A stretch of DNA of 64,000 nt from Rebecca billardiae RCC1528 (taxonomy: Eukaryota > Haptophyta), in the NCBI GenBank assembly GCA_965240325.2, contig OZ251230.1, positions 620,001-684,000 on the forward strand, given 5' to 3'. Positions 10,920 through 20,063 of this stretch are shown one piece after another; position 1 is the stretch's first letter; each line of letters starts with the position of its first letter. The position numbers and the translations under genes are program-made. The notes beneath the pieces are model-generated. The model was not told the origin of the DNA, searched no databases, and saw only the letters and a list, made by a program, of their open reading frames with translations.

Positions 10920-11343
10920 CCGGCCACGATTCGTCCTACAGCAATTAATACTGCAGGCGCATTCGTTGGTCATCCACAGGCGGCAGCATTCTGATCGGCA
11001 TCATTGGATTCTGCCGCGCTGCGCGCATCCGGTCCGTCCAGGAGGTGGACGCGGTCGCGTGCCGGCGTGGCCGCCTGGGCACTGCCATCGTGGTTGGACT
11101 CGCCAAGCCGCCGGAGCGCCGGCAGGTGATATGCAGGCTGCGCGCGCGGTGCTGATATATTCGATCGGGTCCGCGCGCGATAGACGATGCGCGTCGTGAT
11201 GACTGCCAGACGCCACTGATGCCACTGATGATGCCAGTGCTGGCATCATCATGAACAGGCCCAGGCTGCACGCCGCGTGTGCCGCCGTGTGTCGATGTCC
11301 GACCTGATTAGTCATCCAGGCTCTGAGTCAATCAAGTCAGCAA
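10920..11343. other. Convergent intergenic region
   Basis: No gene is supported between these two stops. A small inverted repeat, TGATGATGCCAGTGC / GCATCATCA near 11226-11252, may fold into a hairpin. Confidence 0.45.
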
Positions 11344-12534
11344 TCAACCGCCGCGCGCCGTGTGGTTCGAGTGCCATTCGCGCACCCATTTGATGAGCGC
11401 ATCGTTTGACGCCGTGCCGAGCGTGCGCGCCGCCGCCGAGATGAAGAGCGACGGCACGGGGCGCAGGTCGACGTAGTAGCACCCACGGACGATCGAACCG
11501 CCCTGCCCGTCGTCCAGAATCAGCTGGGCGGTGTAGTGGTTGGCGCCCATCGAGCCCGCCGCTGGAGCTGGCGCGCTCTGGTGCTCCCCTGAGGCGCAGA
11601 GCAAGAGCGCGTGCGCACTCGCGCAAAGGCCAGCGCCAGTGCCGTCGACGGCGAGCTCGTCGTCATGCCGGATGAGCTGCTCGAAAATCGTCATCTCGCG
11701 GTCGCTGATCATCGGGCCGATGTACGTGTGCCAATGCGTGACGATGCGGCGGCCAGGCTCTGGCGAGGCGACCGGACGTATAGTCACGCACGAGCGCGAG
11801 CTGGCGGTCTTGGTGATCGCGTTGACCAGCGCCTGCACTGACTCGCACGAGTCCACGCACGTGGTGAGATACCGCGTGACGACCTCCGGGGGCACGTCGC
11901 GCAGCGGGATCATCCGCCGGTAGCACCACGTTCCCGGCCCCAGCGGCCTGCGCACCACCTCGTGCCCGGCGCGCTCGTCGCGGCCGACCAGCTCGTACCC
12001 AAACTGCTCGGCGGGGGCGAGGATCTCGTGCAGCGCCCATTCGACGTGTCTTCGGTCGAAGTTGCACGCGGAAGCGCCGTCTGCCAGGTCGGTCACCGCT
12101 TCGACCGGCGGGCCGACCGGCTTGGGCGGTGAGGCCTCGATGACTGTTGGCAGCTCAGTCGTCGGGAGCTCGTCGTCCGCGACGACGTCATCGAGGACCA
12201 TGTCCGCCTCCAGACGCGCGATCTGCTCGGCGTGCGCGCGCTGTGAGCTCTCTAGCTCGTCCAGCGCCGCGTGCGCCTCGGCGAGGACGTCGCCGAGCTC
12301 GCGCATGACCCGCGCCTCGGCCGCCGCCGCCGCGAGACGTTGCTGCCGACGATGATACCACAGCAGGCAGATGCCCGCGACGCCGTAGGCTGCGGCGGTA
12401 CGCGCATGCGCTCCTTGCGGCATCCCTCGCGGCACCATACGCAGTGCCGCGGATGCCGATGCTGCCAGCGCAGGCGACGCTGCCTTGAACGCGGCCGACG
12501 CCGATTCCAGCACGTCGCATTTCGCGCCCGACAT
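11344..12534 (-). CDS. Membrane-anchored START-like lipid-binding protein (tentative)
   Basis: Starting at the ATG at 12534 gives 396 residues. An earlier in-frame ATG at 12798 would run into the divergent glycosyltransferase gene, so I prefer the internal start. Order: an Ala-rich N-terminus, a hydrophobic helix (TAAAYGVAGICLLWYH), a coiled coil (MRELGDVLAEAHAALDELESSQRAHAEQIARLEADM), then about 230 residues with START-like layout. These include a charged helix, GTWCYRRMIPLRDVPPEVVTRYL, RIVTHWHTYIGPMISDREM, and a final YYVDLRPVPSLFISAAARTL...LIKWVREW that matches the closing helix of START folds. No catalytic motif is visible. Lipid transfer or sensing at a membrane is inferred; the START assignment is by pattern only. 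Confidence 0.6.
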   Translation of the reverse strand: MSGAKCDVLESASAAFKAASPALAASASAALRMVPRGMPQGAHARTAAAYGVAGICLLWYHRRQQRLAAAAAEARVMRELGDVLAEAHAALDELESSQRAHAEQIARLEADMVLDDVVADDELPTTELPTVIEASPPKPVGPPVEAVTDLADGASACNFDRRHVEWALHEILAPAEQFGYELVGRDERAGHEVVRRPLGPGTWCYRRMIPLRDVPPEVVTRYLTTCVDSCESVQALVNAITKTASSRSCVTIRPVASPEPGRRIVTHWHTYIGPMISDREMTIFEQLIRHDDELAVDGTGAGLCASAHALLLCASGEHQSAPAPAAGSMGANHYTAQLILDDGQGGSIVRGCYYVDLRPVPSLFISAAARTLGTASNDALIKWVREWHSNHTARGG

Positions 12535-12655
12535 CTTGTCGGTACAGAATGTGCAAGTATGGGGGTACGGTAAGGACGACACGATTCTTCGATTAACTCC
12601 TCCAATCGCCGCCAGACCCGGACTCGGGCTTGCGCGGTGAGGGCGGGCGAGAAGG
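12535..12655. promoter_or_regulatory. Putative bidirectional promoter
   Basis: This 121-bp gap lies between the start codons of the START-like gene (minus) and the PLOD-type glycosyltransferase (plus). No TATA box is evident. The role is inferred from geometry. Confidence 0.35.
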
Positions 12656-14005
12656 ATGGCGCCGCGGCCGGCGGCGGCGGCGACGATGATGTTCTTGGCC
12701 ACGATGATGTTCTTGGCCCAGCAGGTGCTGCTGTGCGCAGGCACCATCCTGCACAACTCGAACCCGCACCCGACAAGTCCGGGCGTGGTGATCTTCACGC
12801 ACTACGACAAGCAAGACTGGCGGCAGCGCTGCGCGCCGCTCCTTTTCTCGCTCGAGAAGGCCAAAGTCGACTACGTGATTGGCTTCCTCGACGAGAGCAC
12901 CTTCCCTGGCGTGGCCAGGCGGCACAAGGAGTGCATGAAGGACAAGGAGTGCACATACCGCGAGGATCATCACATCTTCAACAACATGAACAAGTTCATC
13001 TGGTGCGCGCGCGCGCGCATGTCCCACCGCCCAACGCCCGGCCCCTTCTGAGCCCTTCGCGCGCGCCCCGCTCGGCGACACGCTCACAGGGCGTACGAAG
13101 TGCTCACCAGCGGCGAGGTGCACCCGGACTCGCTCGTCGTATTCGCTGACTGCACCGACGCGTACCTCATGTGCTCGGCCTCCGAGCTCGAGCGCAAGTT
13201 TGAGTCGTACCACGCAGACGTCGTGCACGCGTCCGAGTTCCACCTGTGGCCGTTCGACCGGCTCTTCAAGCTGATCCGCAAGCGCGTGGTGCCCAACCCG
13301 TACCCGCAGTCGAGCACGCCGCTGCGGTACGGGAACACGGGGCACTACGCAGGCCGCGCGCGCAGCCTGCTTGCCTACTTCGAGCGCATGCGCCGCGAGT
13401 GGGAGACGGGCACGCCCTGGACGTGGTGCTGCCCGACCGGCGTGCGGTACGTGCTGCCGTCCTACCAGGGCGCCGACGCCAACCAGACGGACTGCTTCAA
13501 CGACCAGCGGTGCATCCACACGTTCGTCGCCGCGGGCTTCCACAAGGACGGCCGGGGGCCGAGTCTCGTCTTCGACGAGACGGCCGAGCTCTTCCTCTCC
13601 GCCTCAAAGATGGGGCACCGTGTCACTGTGCGCGGTCCGCGCATCGAGTTCAACTTGAGCCAGGCGCTCGCGCCCACTACCGGCCGGTGGAGCGGACAGA
13701 AGTGGCGTGCGTCCAAGCCGTCGTCGTGGCCGTGCTGGATCCACTGCTCGGGGGCGTCGAAGGCGTTCTACCCGAAGGTCACGGAGGTGCTCATGGCGGC
13801 GGCCAGAAAAGAGGAGCAGGAGGGCAGGGGGAGCGCGTCGTCCATGTCGTGGAACGCTCGCACAGGGTTCAGCGGCGGCGCATCGTCGCTGGCATCGGCT
13901 GCCGTGCGGCGCGTGCTGGCACACGTGCTGCCAGCAGGGTCCAGCGTCCATCATGGTGCGGACCGCTCTCACGCAGACGAGCAGCAGCTGCTGGATAGCG
14001 CATGA
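12656..14005 (+). CDS. PLOD/procollagen galactosyltransferase-type glycosyltransferase
   Basis: Exons 12656-13002 and 13090-14005 give 420 residues. The 87-bp intron starts GTGCGC and ends CACAG, and splicing restores W-A-Y-E-V-L-T. An N-terminal signal or anchor (MMFLATMMFLAQQVLLCAG) targets the secretory pathway. VVIFTHYDKQDWRQRCAPLLFSLEKAKVDYVIG matches the first beta-alpha unit of the glycosyltransferase domain of lysyl hydroxylases, and VVFADCTDAYLM carries the acidic D-x2-D motif expected to hold Mn and UDP-sugar. YGNTGHYAGRARSLLAYF, QTDCFNDQRCIHTFV and the Cys pairs further resemble that family. Only the transferase part is present, with no Fe(II)/2-oxoglutarate hydroxylase domain. It likely glycosylates a secreted protein or glycan. 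Confidence 0.82.
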
Positions 14006-14267
14006 CTGATCTAAACTGGCAGCTGATGATGGTAATTCGTCATCAGCCATTATTATTGATCACTTGATGATTGGGCAGCCAAAGTTCAAGTTGGCAGCTG
14101 AGGCGCGGGCTGGCACGGTCCGAGTTCAGATTGCGACTGCTCGGTGCCGGATGTCATCGGGAAGAGACGGGATGATGATGCCGATTGATGCTGCCGGGAG
14201 GCTGCCGCTGCGCCGCTGCGATTTCTCTGGTGACAACGGCCGAACTGGCGACCGGGCTCGGCGCTTG
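14006..14267. other. Convergent intergenic region
   Basis: The region is short and separates two convergent stops. It contains the simple sequence GATGATGATGCCGATTGATG near 14171 and nothing else recognisable. Confidence 0.4.
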
Positions 14268-15878
14268 TCAACGGCGCCGGGTCTGTTGCGCGGCACATTT
14301 GAAGGTGGCGGCAAGCCTCCTCACATGGGCTTGATGATCGCCACGCAGCTCGTCGGCGGTGAGTGCGAGCTCTGCCCGCGACAAGCTCCGGACTCGCGGG
14401 TCCTGCTCTCGCAGCGCAGCATCCGCGCCAGGCTGCCCTCGAGGCCAGCGCCGTATCTCGTCGAGCACGAAACGACCGCGCGCTGCCGCCAGGGAGGGCG
14501 GCGCACTGCGCCAGCTGCTGAGCGGATTGTCCGGTAGCTTATCCAGGCGCTGGCGTACCTCCGGGTTCTGGGCGCCGCGCAGCCCGGCTGGCGGGTCTGG
14601 CAGCCTGCACGCCCTCGTCAGCGCGCCGGGCGCGAGCCCCGGCGGCTGCTGAAACGCCGAGCAGTGGGCGAGCGGTCCAGCCTCGCCGAGGAGCGCGCGC
14701 CGCACCGAGAGCTCGGTCCACGGGCAGACGCGCGCCATCGACGCGAAGCGGCGGTCGAGGCCGATCTGCGCGAGCACGCGGTCGGCGTGCGGCGCGTGTA
14801 CATCCAGCGGCGTGCGCTCGAGCGCGCGCAGCCCGTACCGACTCGCGACGCGCCGCCCGCCCGGGCCGGTGCCCGGCAGCGAGAGCAGGTCATCCTCTGC
14901 ACTGCCCACGCCGGCTGTGCCGTGCGCCGCAGCGAGCGCCTCCGCGCAGCCGGGCGGCAGGCGCTCAGGCGGCGGGTGCGCGCCGGCGTACGCCGAGCGC
15001 GCCATGTCTCCGCCCACCACGCCGGTGAAGCGCATCCGGCTGGTCAGGTTGAGCGCGTCATGCACGTGCACAGGCCAGCGGAAGTGCGACCACTTGCTCG
15101 ACGGCCCCTTGTGATGCGCGAGGCTCATCAGCGAGCAGCTGTACAGCTCCCACTGCTCGGCAATCAGCGCCCAGCTGGCGACCGTGCGCGCGCGCCCGGC
15201 GAGCCACCAGTCGTACAGAAAGTACGCGACGTCGATGGGCGGCGGCCGGAGCGTGTGCGTGTAGTGCGCACCGGAGCAGCCGCGCTTGAACAGACCGCCA
15301 CCCGCATGGCCCGCGCCGCACTGCGAGTCGAGCGCCGCCACCTCCGCCGGGGAGGACGGCGCGTCGGTGCAGCACTGCGAGGCGAAGTAGAGCAGCTCGC
15401 CCCCGTCGGACCCCGTCGCTTCGATGAGGCGCAGATCCACCGCGCGCTTGAGGAACAGGTCGGCACGCAGCACAAGCACCGTTGCGTACGAATGGTTGTG
15501 CATGCGCTCAAACGCGCGCACGAGCTGGCCACCTCTCCCAATGGAGAGCGCGTGCGAGCGGCCGCTCGCGTGGTACTCGGCGGGCTCGTGTGCCGAAAGC
15601 CGCATGCGATCACCGAACTGCTCGTCGAAATACGCCCCTGCGAGCGGGTTCCACGTGTGCGCGAACACGTCCACACCGCCGATGTGCTCGTTGGCGTCGA
15701 GGACGAGCGCGCGATGGGTCGAGGTCGCGTACCGGATGATGCGAGGTGAGGCGACCTCTGACGTCACCTTTTGCTTCTGGATACGGTCTTGGTCGGCGCG
15801 CGACGCCCGCTTGTGCAGATTGCCGATGAGGCCGATGAGCAGCAGGGCGTAGCGCCGCGGCGGGTCCGTATCCGCCAT
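14268..15878 (-). CDS. Possible glycosyltransferase-like protein (tentative)
   Basis: From the ATG at 15878 (MADTDPPRRYALLLIGLIGN) the protein has 536 residues; an in-frame upstream ATG at 16022 would add 48. The N-terminal LLLIGLIGNLHKR, then DVFAHTWNPLAGAYFDEQFG, RAFERMHNHSYATVLVLRADLFLKR and ELLYFASQCCTD, resemble the layout of nucleotide-sugar transferases that begin with a Rossmann strand and carry an L-R-x-D element before the acceptor region. DWWLAGRARTVASWALIAEQWELYS and conserved-looking His/Trp residues follow. The C-terminal third is low-complexity and Arg/Ala-rich. No strict DxD motif is obvious, so the assignment is tentative. ERG28 and the serine hydrolase lie upstream on the same strand but are independent genes. 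Confidence 0.6.
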   Translation of the reverse strand: MADTDPPRRYALLLIGLIGNLHKRASRADQDRIQKQKVTSEVASPRIIRYATSTHRALVLDANEHIGGVDVFAHTWNPLAGAYFDEQFGDRMRLSAHEPAEYHASGRSHALSIGRGGQLVRAFERMHNHSYATVLVLRADLFLKRAVDLRLIEATGSDGGELLYFASQCCTDAPSSPAEVAALDSQCGAGHAGGGLFKRGCSGAHYTHTLRPPPIDVAYFLYDWWLAGRARTVASWALIAEQWELYSCSLMSLAHHKGPSSKWSHFRWPVHVHDALNLTSRMRFTGVVGGDMARSAYAGAHPPPERLPPGCAEALAAAHGTAGVGSAEDDLLSLPGTGPGGRRVASRYGLRALERTPLDVHAPHADRVLAQIGLDRRFASMARVCPWTELSVRRALLGEAGPLAHCSAFQQPPGLAPGALTRACRLPDPPAGLRGAQNPEVRQRLDKLPDNPLSSWRSAPPSLAAARGRFVLDEIRRWPRGQPGADAALREQDPRVRSLSRAELALTADELRGDHQAHVRRLAATFKCAAQQTRRR

Positions 15879-16146
15879 CGTGCCGAACCGGGGCGTGAGC
15901 GGCGAGCGCGGAGCAAATTTCTTTTTAGCAAGCACTGCAACTCTCCGCAAGCGGGAAGGGATGGCCGTCACGGGCGTCACGGCGGCCCTGGACAGGGCGG
16001 GCCAAGGTCGCGTATCTTGCACGGAGGCTCATGAACAGCAGACGGCAGACTGTCGAGCTTCCACATTGTCGATTGGGGCTGATGACTTACGGGATCACGT
16101 CCTTCAGCACTGCGTGAGACAGTCCTGCGCTATCCGATGTCGCTGA

Positions 16147-16581
16147 CTACTTCGCCTTGGCGTTCGACTGCCGTGGCGTGGTGCGGAGCATGAGCGCGCT
16201 CATCCAGCACAGGCTTATCGTCGCCACGATGCCCGGACTAGCGATGCTCCGCACGCTCATCGTCTTGAATACCACCAACTCCATGCCGAAGTGCGCCAGC
16301 GCGAGCACAAAGGAGGCCATCGTCGCCATGAAGACCGGCGAGTCCGGCGCGCAACCAGAGTGCGCGCACAGGAAGCATAAGGCGCATGTGACGCCCGTCC
16401 ACGCCGCGAAGATGCGCCCGGCAAGGGGAGTGAACTCTTGGGCCAAAGGATATAGAGACTGCTGAAGTACGGCTGGATTCATTAGGCCCATCACCGTCGA
16501 GAGGACACGCAAGGCTCCAACCAGCACAAGCCAACGCCCCAGCCACACATTCGCCATGCTGACGAGTCCGGACGGCGACAA
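16147..16581 (-). CDS. ERG28: ERG28-family sterol biosynthesis scaffold
   Basis: The 144-residue frame matches the size and four-helix layout of Erg28. Features in order: LGRWLVLVGALRVLSTVMGLMNP (helix 1), FTPLAGRIFAAWTGVTCALCFLCAH (helix 2, with the family's TPL-x2-R-x2-A/G-x-WT signature), VFMATMASFVLALAHFGMELVVFKTM (helix 3, including the E-x-VF-K-T motif) and IASPGIVATISLCWMSALML (helix 4). Erg28 is an ER membrane protein that tethers the C-4 demethylation enzymes of sterol synthesis, so the organism probably makes its own sterols. An alternative start, MANVWLGRW at 16557, would drop eight residues and starts closer to helix 1. No intron is seen. Confidence 0.85.
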   Translation of the reverse strand: MSPSGLVSMANVWLGRWLVLVGALRVLSTVMGLMNPAVLQQSLYPLAQEFTPLAGRIFAAWTGVTCALCFLCAHSGCAPDSPVFMATMASFVLALAHFGMELVVFKTMSVRSIASPGIVATISLCWMSALMLRTTPRQSNAKAK

Positions 16582-16707
16582 GTTTATTGTACAGTACCGC
16601 CATGTGCTAACGCCCTACGGGAGGGCGCCGCATGCGGCTGCAGTCTTCAACTACCTGCTCGCGACCGGGCATCATACAGCGATGGCGAGTGGCGACGACA
16701 CGTAGGG

Positions 16708-17958
16708 TCACTTTTCATCTGCTGATGCACACGTGCTCCCCAGGCGGCCGGCGACCCCATTGGCCCCGCCGCCAAACTCGCGCGCGCGCAGCACGGCACG
16801 CACCGCATCGAGTGCTTCCTCGTCAGTGCCGTCTTCTGACGGGTCGAACTGGTTGAGGCCGACCAGGTACGCTCGGCGCGCGGCTGGCACGATCGTCATG
16901 CGCGTGTAAAACCAGTGCTTCGTGCCCGAGTGCTGGCACATGAGCGCGCCGTCCGACCAGCTCATCCGTGCACAGAACCAGCCGAGGGCGTAGGCTGGGT
17001 GGACGCGCGGCTGCGCGGGCGTGTGCAGCTCCACGCACGCGGTGGCTGGCAGGATGGCGAGCGTGTCCTCGCCGTTGTGGCAGCGCACGTGCCACGCCAG
17101 GTAGGCGGCCATGGCGCGCAGTGAGCCAGAGAACGTGCCCGCCGGCCCGCGCAACCGCGGCCCAAAGAAGTGGGCCGAGAGCTCGGTGAACGCGCGTGCG
17201 CCGTGGTGTCCGAGCGGGCTGCCCGGGCCGCGCGGAATGCCGAAAGCGTTGGAGAAGTCGAGGCCACGCACGCCCAGCGGCTCGAAGAGGCGATGAATGA
17301 GAAGCTGTTCCCATGCGCCGTCGAGCATCTCCTCCACCACGTGCCCGAGCAGGATGTAGCCCCAGTTCGAGTAGACGAACCGAGTGCCGACTGTGTACGC
17401 GGGCGCAGAACCGAGCGCGGCTGCAGCGCAGCGCGCGCGCTGCGCGCGCGGCGTGCCACCGCCACTGTAGAAGGGCGCGTACGACGGTACATCCCGCGCG
17501 AGGCCAGCCTGGTGGCTCGCGAGTTGGCGCAACGTTGCATTCTCGTATGCAGTGCCACGCGCCGCAGGCAGCACCTCACCGAGCGTCGCCCCCCAGTGCC
17601 GTGCCGTGACGTTCGAGTCGTGCAGGGCGATCGCTGTGAGCGTTGCGGTCATCGACTTGGTCATGGATGCCCAGTGGAAGCGCGTGTCTAGATCATGCGG
17701 TAGAGGCTCACCGGAGCCAATGACGCGCTCGCCACAGCCGCCATTTGCGCACACCTCGCCCGAGCTCGCGACGGTCAAGCCGAACAGCCCGACCTTGTGC
17801 AGGCGGGTGCGAATGGCGTCGAGCGCGGCGTCGAGCGGCGGGTCGGTCTGCAGCAGCAGCGCCGAGCGCGGACGTCTCGGGTGAAGCGTGCGCACGGCGA
17901 CGAGCGCGAGCGCTAGGAGCCCCAAGCCCACCCAGGCCCGTCGCTGGGCGGCCGCCAT
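16708..17958 (-). CDS. LACTB/class C beta-lactamase-related serine hydrolase
   Basis: The frame encodes 416 residues. An N-terminal hydrophobic segment (WVGLGLLALALVAVRTL) is a signal anchor. The penicillin-binding fold signatures are complete: S98-M-T-K101 (the nucleophile and general base), Y196-S-N198 in FVYSNWGY, and H343-S-G345 in CQHSGTKHW. Other family blocks are LRQLASHQAGL, GYILLGHVVEEML and PAYALGWF. Eukaryotic relatives (LACTB, bacterial EstB-like esterases) act as proteases or esterases rather than antibiotic-degrading enzymes, so a resistance role should not be inferred. The start codon is 128 bp from the divergent TIM44 gene. Confidence 0.88.
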   Translation of the reverse strand: MAAAQRRAWVGLGLLALALVAVRTLHPRRPRSALLLQTDPPLDAALDAIRTRLHKVGLFGLTVASSGEVCANGGCGERVIGSGEPLPHDLDTRFHWASMTKSMTATLTAIALHDSNVTARHWGATLGEVLPAARGTAYENATLRQLASHQAGLARDVPSYAPFYSGGGTPRAQRARCAAAALGSAPAYTVGTRFVYSNWGYILLGHVVEEMLDGAWEQLLIHRLFEPLGVRGLDFSNAFGIPRGPGSPLGHHGARAFTELSAHFFGPRLRGPAGTFSGSLRAMAAYLAWHVRCHNGEDTLAILPATACVELHTPAQPRVHPAYALGWFCARMSWSDGALMCQHSGTKHWFYTRMTIVPAARRAYLVGLNQFDPSEDGTDEEALDAVRAVLRAREFGGGANGVAGRLGSTCASADEK

Positions 17959-18086
17959 GCTGCGGCAAACGTGAGACTTTCCCCCCTATTCAGATTCGTC
18001 TCCACAGTCCAGGAGTCGTGGCCGGCTGGGCGCGGAATCCCGAATCTTGTGACTGCACACCACGTTCACGTGGTGGAGGCAGGGCC
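17959..18086. promoter_or_regulatory. Putative bidirectional promoter with palindrome
   Basis: The 128 bp between the serine hydrolase and TIM44 starts hold a perfect inverted repeat, CACCACGT-TC-ACGTGGTG, at about 18058-18075. It resembles a dimeric transcription-factor site built of ACGT cores. The function is inferred. Confidence 0.5.
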
Positions 18087-19625
18087 ATGCTTGCCGTCCG
18101 TCGCCGCGGCGGCGGCCTGGTGCTCGCGCACGTGAGGGCGAGGCGAGCGGTGCCGCACGTGCGCGAGCTCGGCTTCTTCCAAGAGCTCCGAAAGCGCGTC
18201 TCCGAGGAGATGCAGAAGAACGAGGAGCTGCAGAAGTCGCTCAAGGAGCTCCGCGAGCATGATGCCCTCAAGGCGGCCAAGGGCGTCGCGGAGAAGGCCA
18301 AGGAGTCGTTGGGGAAGGCGCAGGCCTCCGCGGGCGAGGCTGTGAACGCCGCCAAGGCCAAGGTGCGCCGCGCGCGCCCCGCCGCCGTCTAGTGCCCACC
18401 CGCCCAGCCGACTCGTCACGGCGAGCGCGCCGTGGCTGAAGGAGCCGCGCGCGTGCCCGTCGCATCGCGCAGGCCGAGTCGGTCAAGCAGACGGTGGAGA
18501 ACCGCGAGGAGGTGAAGGAGGCGTACAAGTGGGCAGAGACCGCGAGCGAGAAGGCGAAGGAGGCGGCGCGCAAGGCATCGCCCTCGTCCTCGGGCGCGAG
18601 CGGAGCGGACGCTGAGGTACGCACCCCACACCGCGCGCGCAGGCACGACAGCCATGCTGCGCGCACACGGCCGCGCGGGATCGCAAGCCGCTCCGCCGGG
18701 CGCGCTCGCTCATCGCCACTCTGCGCGCCCCGGCCGTCCCCCGGACGCCGTGCTCCGTCGCGCGCGGCTGCGCGCGCAGGCATCGGCGGGCGGCGCGAGC
18801 GCCGCGGACAGCGGCAGCGGCAGCGGCAGCGGCAGCGGTGCGCCCGGCGTGTCCTGGTTCCAGCGGCTCAGCGAAGCGCTGGGCAGCGCGCCGAAGGGCG
18901 CTGGGGCCGCCCCCGGGCCGGCGGAGGGCGAGAACGACTCGACCACCACCGCGGTGGTCATCAAGCCCCCGTCGATGTGGGAGCAGGCCTTCAACAGGGC
19001 GCAGGACTCGCCGCTGCTCGGCGGGCTGCTCGGCGCGTTCCGCGGGCTGTTTGGCGTGGCAGGGAACGCCGCGTCCAGCGTGACCGACCGCGTGCTCGGC
19101 GAGAACGAGAACGCGGAGGCGCTGATGATGCTGCGCGAGCGCGACCCGGCGTTCCACCCGGAGCCCTTCCTGAAGCACATGGAGCACGTGCTGATCCCCA
19201 AGGTGATCGGCGCGTACCTGGCGGGCACGCTGCCCGAGCTGCGCGCGATGTGCGTCGAGCAGGCGTTCGCCACGCTCCACTCGAACGTGCAGGCGCGCAT
19301 CGCGCAGCAGATCTTCATGGACCGGCGCATCCTGGACCTGTCGGGCGTCGAGCTCGTCGGCTTCCGCCTCGTCAACGAGGAGCCCACCGCCGTCGTGCAG
19401 TTCGTCACGCAGCAGATCAACTGCATGCGCGACCCGTCGGGCCGCGTCGTCGAGGGCGCGCCCGACGACATCCGCGCCGTCTACTACGTCTTTGCGCTGC
19501 AGCAGCGCGAGCCGGACGACGCCGAGCCGGACGAGGCGACGGGGGAGTACATCGATCCGCGCCCATCCGTCGAGCGGTGGGTCGTCACCGAGCTCGCGAT
19601 CCGCGGCGCGATGGAGACGTGGTGA
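18087..19625 (+). CDS. TIM44: TIM44, mitochondrial inner-membrane import motor subunit
   Basis: Exons 18087-18362, 18473-18616 and 18780-19625, all phase 0, give 421 residues. The N-terminus is basic and Arg-rich (MLAVRRRGGGLVLAHVRARRAV), as expected for a matrix presequence. The charged helices that follow (FFQELRKRVSEEMQKNEELQKSLKELREHDALK) and the exon 2 segment TVENREEVKEAYKWAETASEKAKEAARKA match the Hsp70-binding N-terminal region of Tim44. The C-terminal Tim44 domain includes SMWEQAFNRAQDSPLLGG, LRERDPAFHPEPFLKHMEHVLIPKVIGAYL, LRAMCVEQAF and VVTELAIRGAMETW. Tim44 recruits mtHsp70 to the TIM23 channel. A Gly/Ser linker (SGSGSGSGSG) sits at the start of exon 3. Confidence 0.92.
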
Positions 19626-20063
19626 GCGGGCCCAGCGGGTGCGCGGATACTACTGCTACAGTAGATGGTTGACCGAGCTGTGGCAATCATCTCAACCTAC
19701 TCGTCATCGAAAAGCTGACTCCATGATGGCGCCTGGCGTGCAGGTGGGGCCGCTCCTGCTCCCCTCGTCTGTCCCTGTGTCTCCCCCGCATCTGCTCCTA
19801 AGTCCTAGGTTCCAGTGCGTAGCCCTAGCTGACATACTACGGTACTAGACAGTACGCCCAGTCCAAGCGACTAGCAAGCTTGGGCCGGACCCAGTCCGTC
19901 ACAATCAAAATTTTAGCGTGCGTCCGGGCTCATTCAGCGAAGGCCACCGGACGCGCGGCTGAAACGCGCGAAGCTGCGCTGCCGGGCGCGCGAAAACCCC
20001 ACCGCTTGGCTGCTGGTTCACGCCCGCGCCCGACTGCGTGTCGTGCGCCGCGTCGTCGACGCC
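19626..20063. other. Intergenic spacer
   Basis: No gene is visible. The frame is open a little upstream of 20064 but carries nothing recognisable. Confidence 0.45.

Noticed and set aside
16708-17958. Antibiotic-resistance beta-lactamase
   Set aside because: The fold signatures match, but eukaryotic LACTB-like proteins have other roles and the context gives no hint of resistance.
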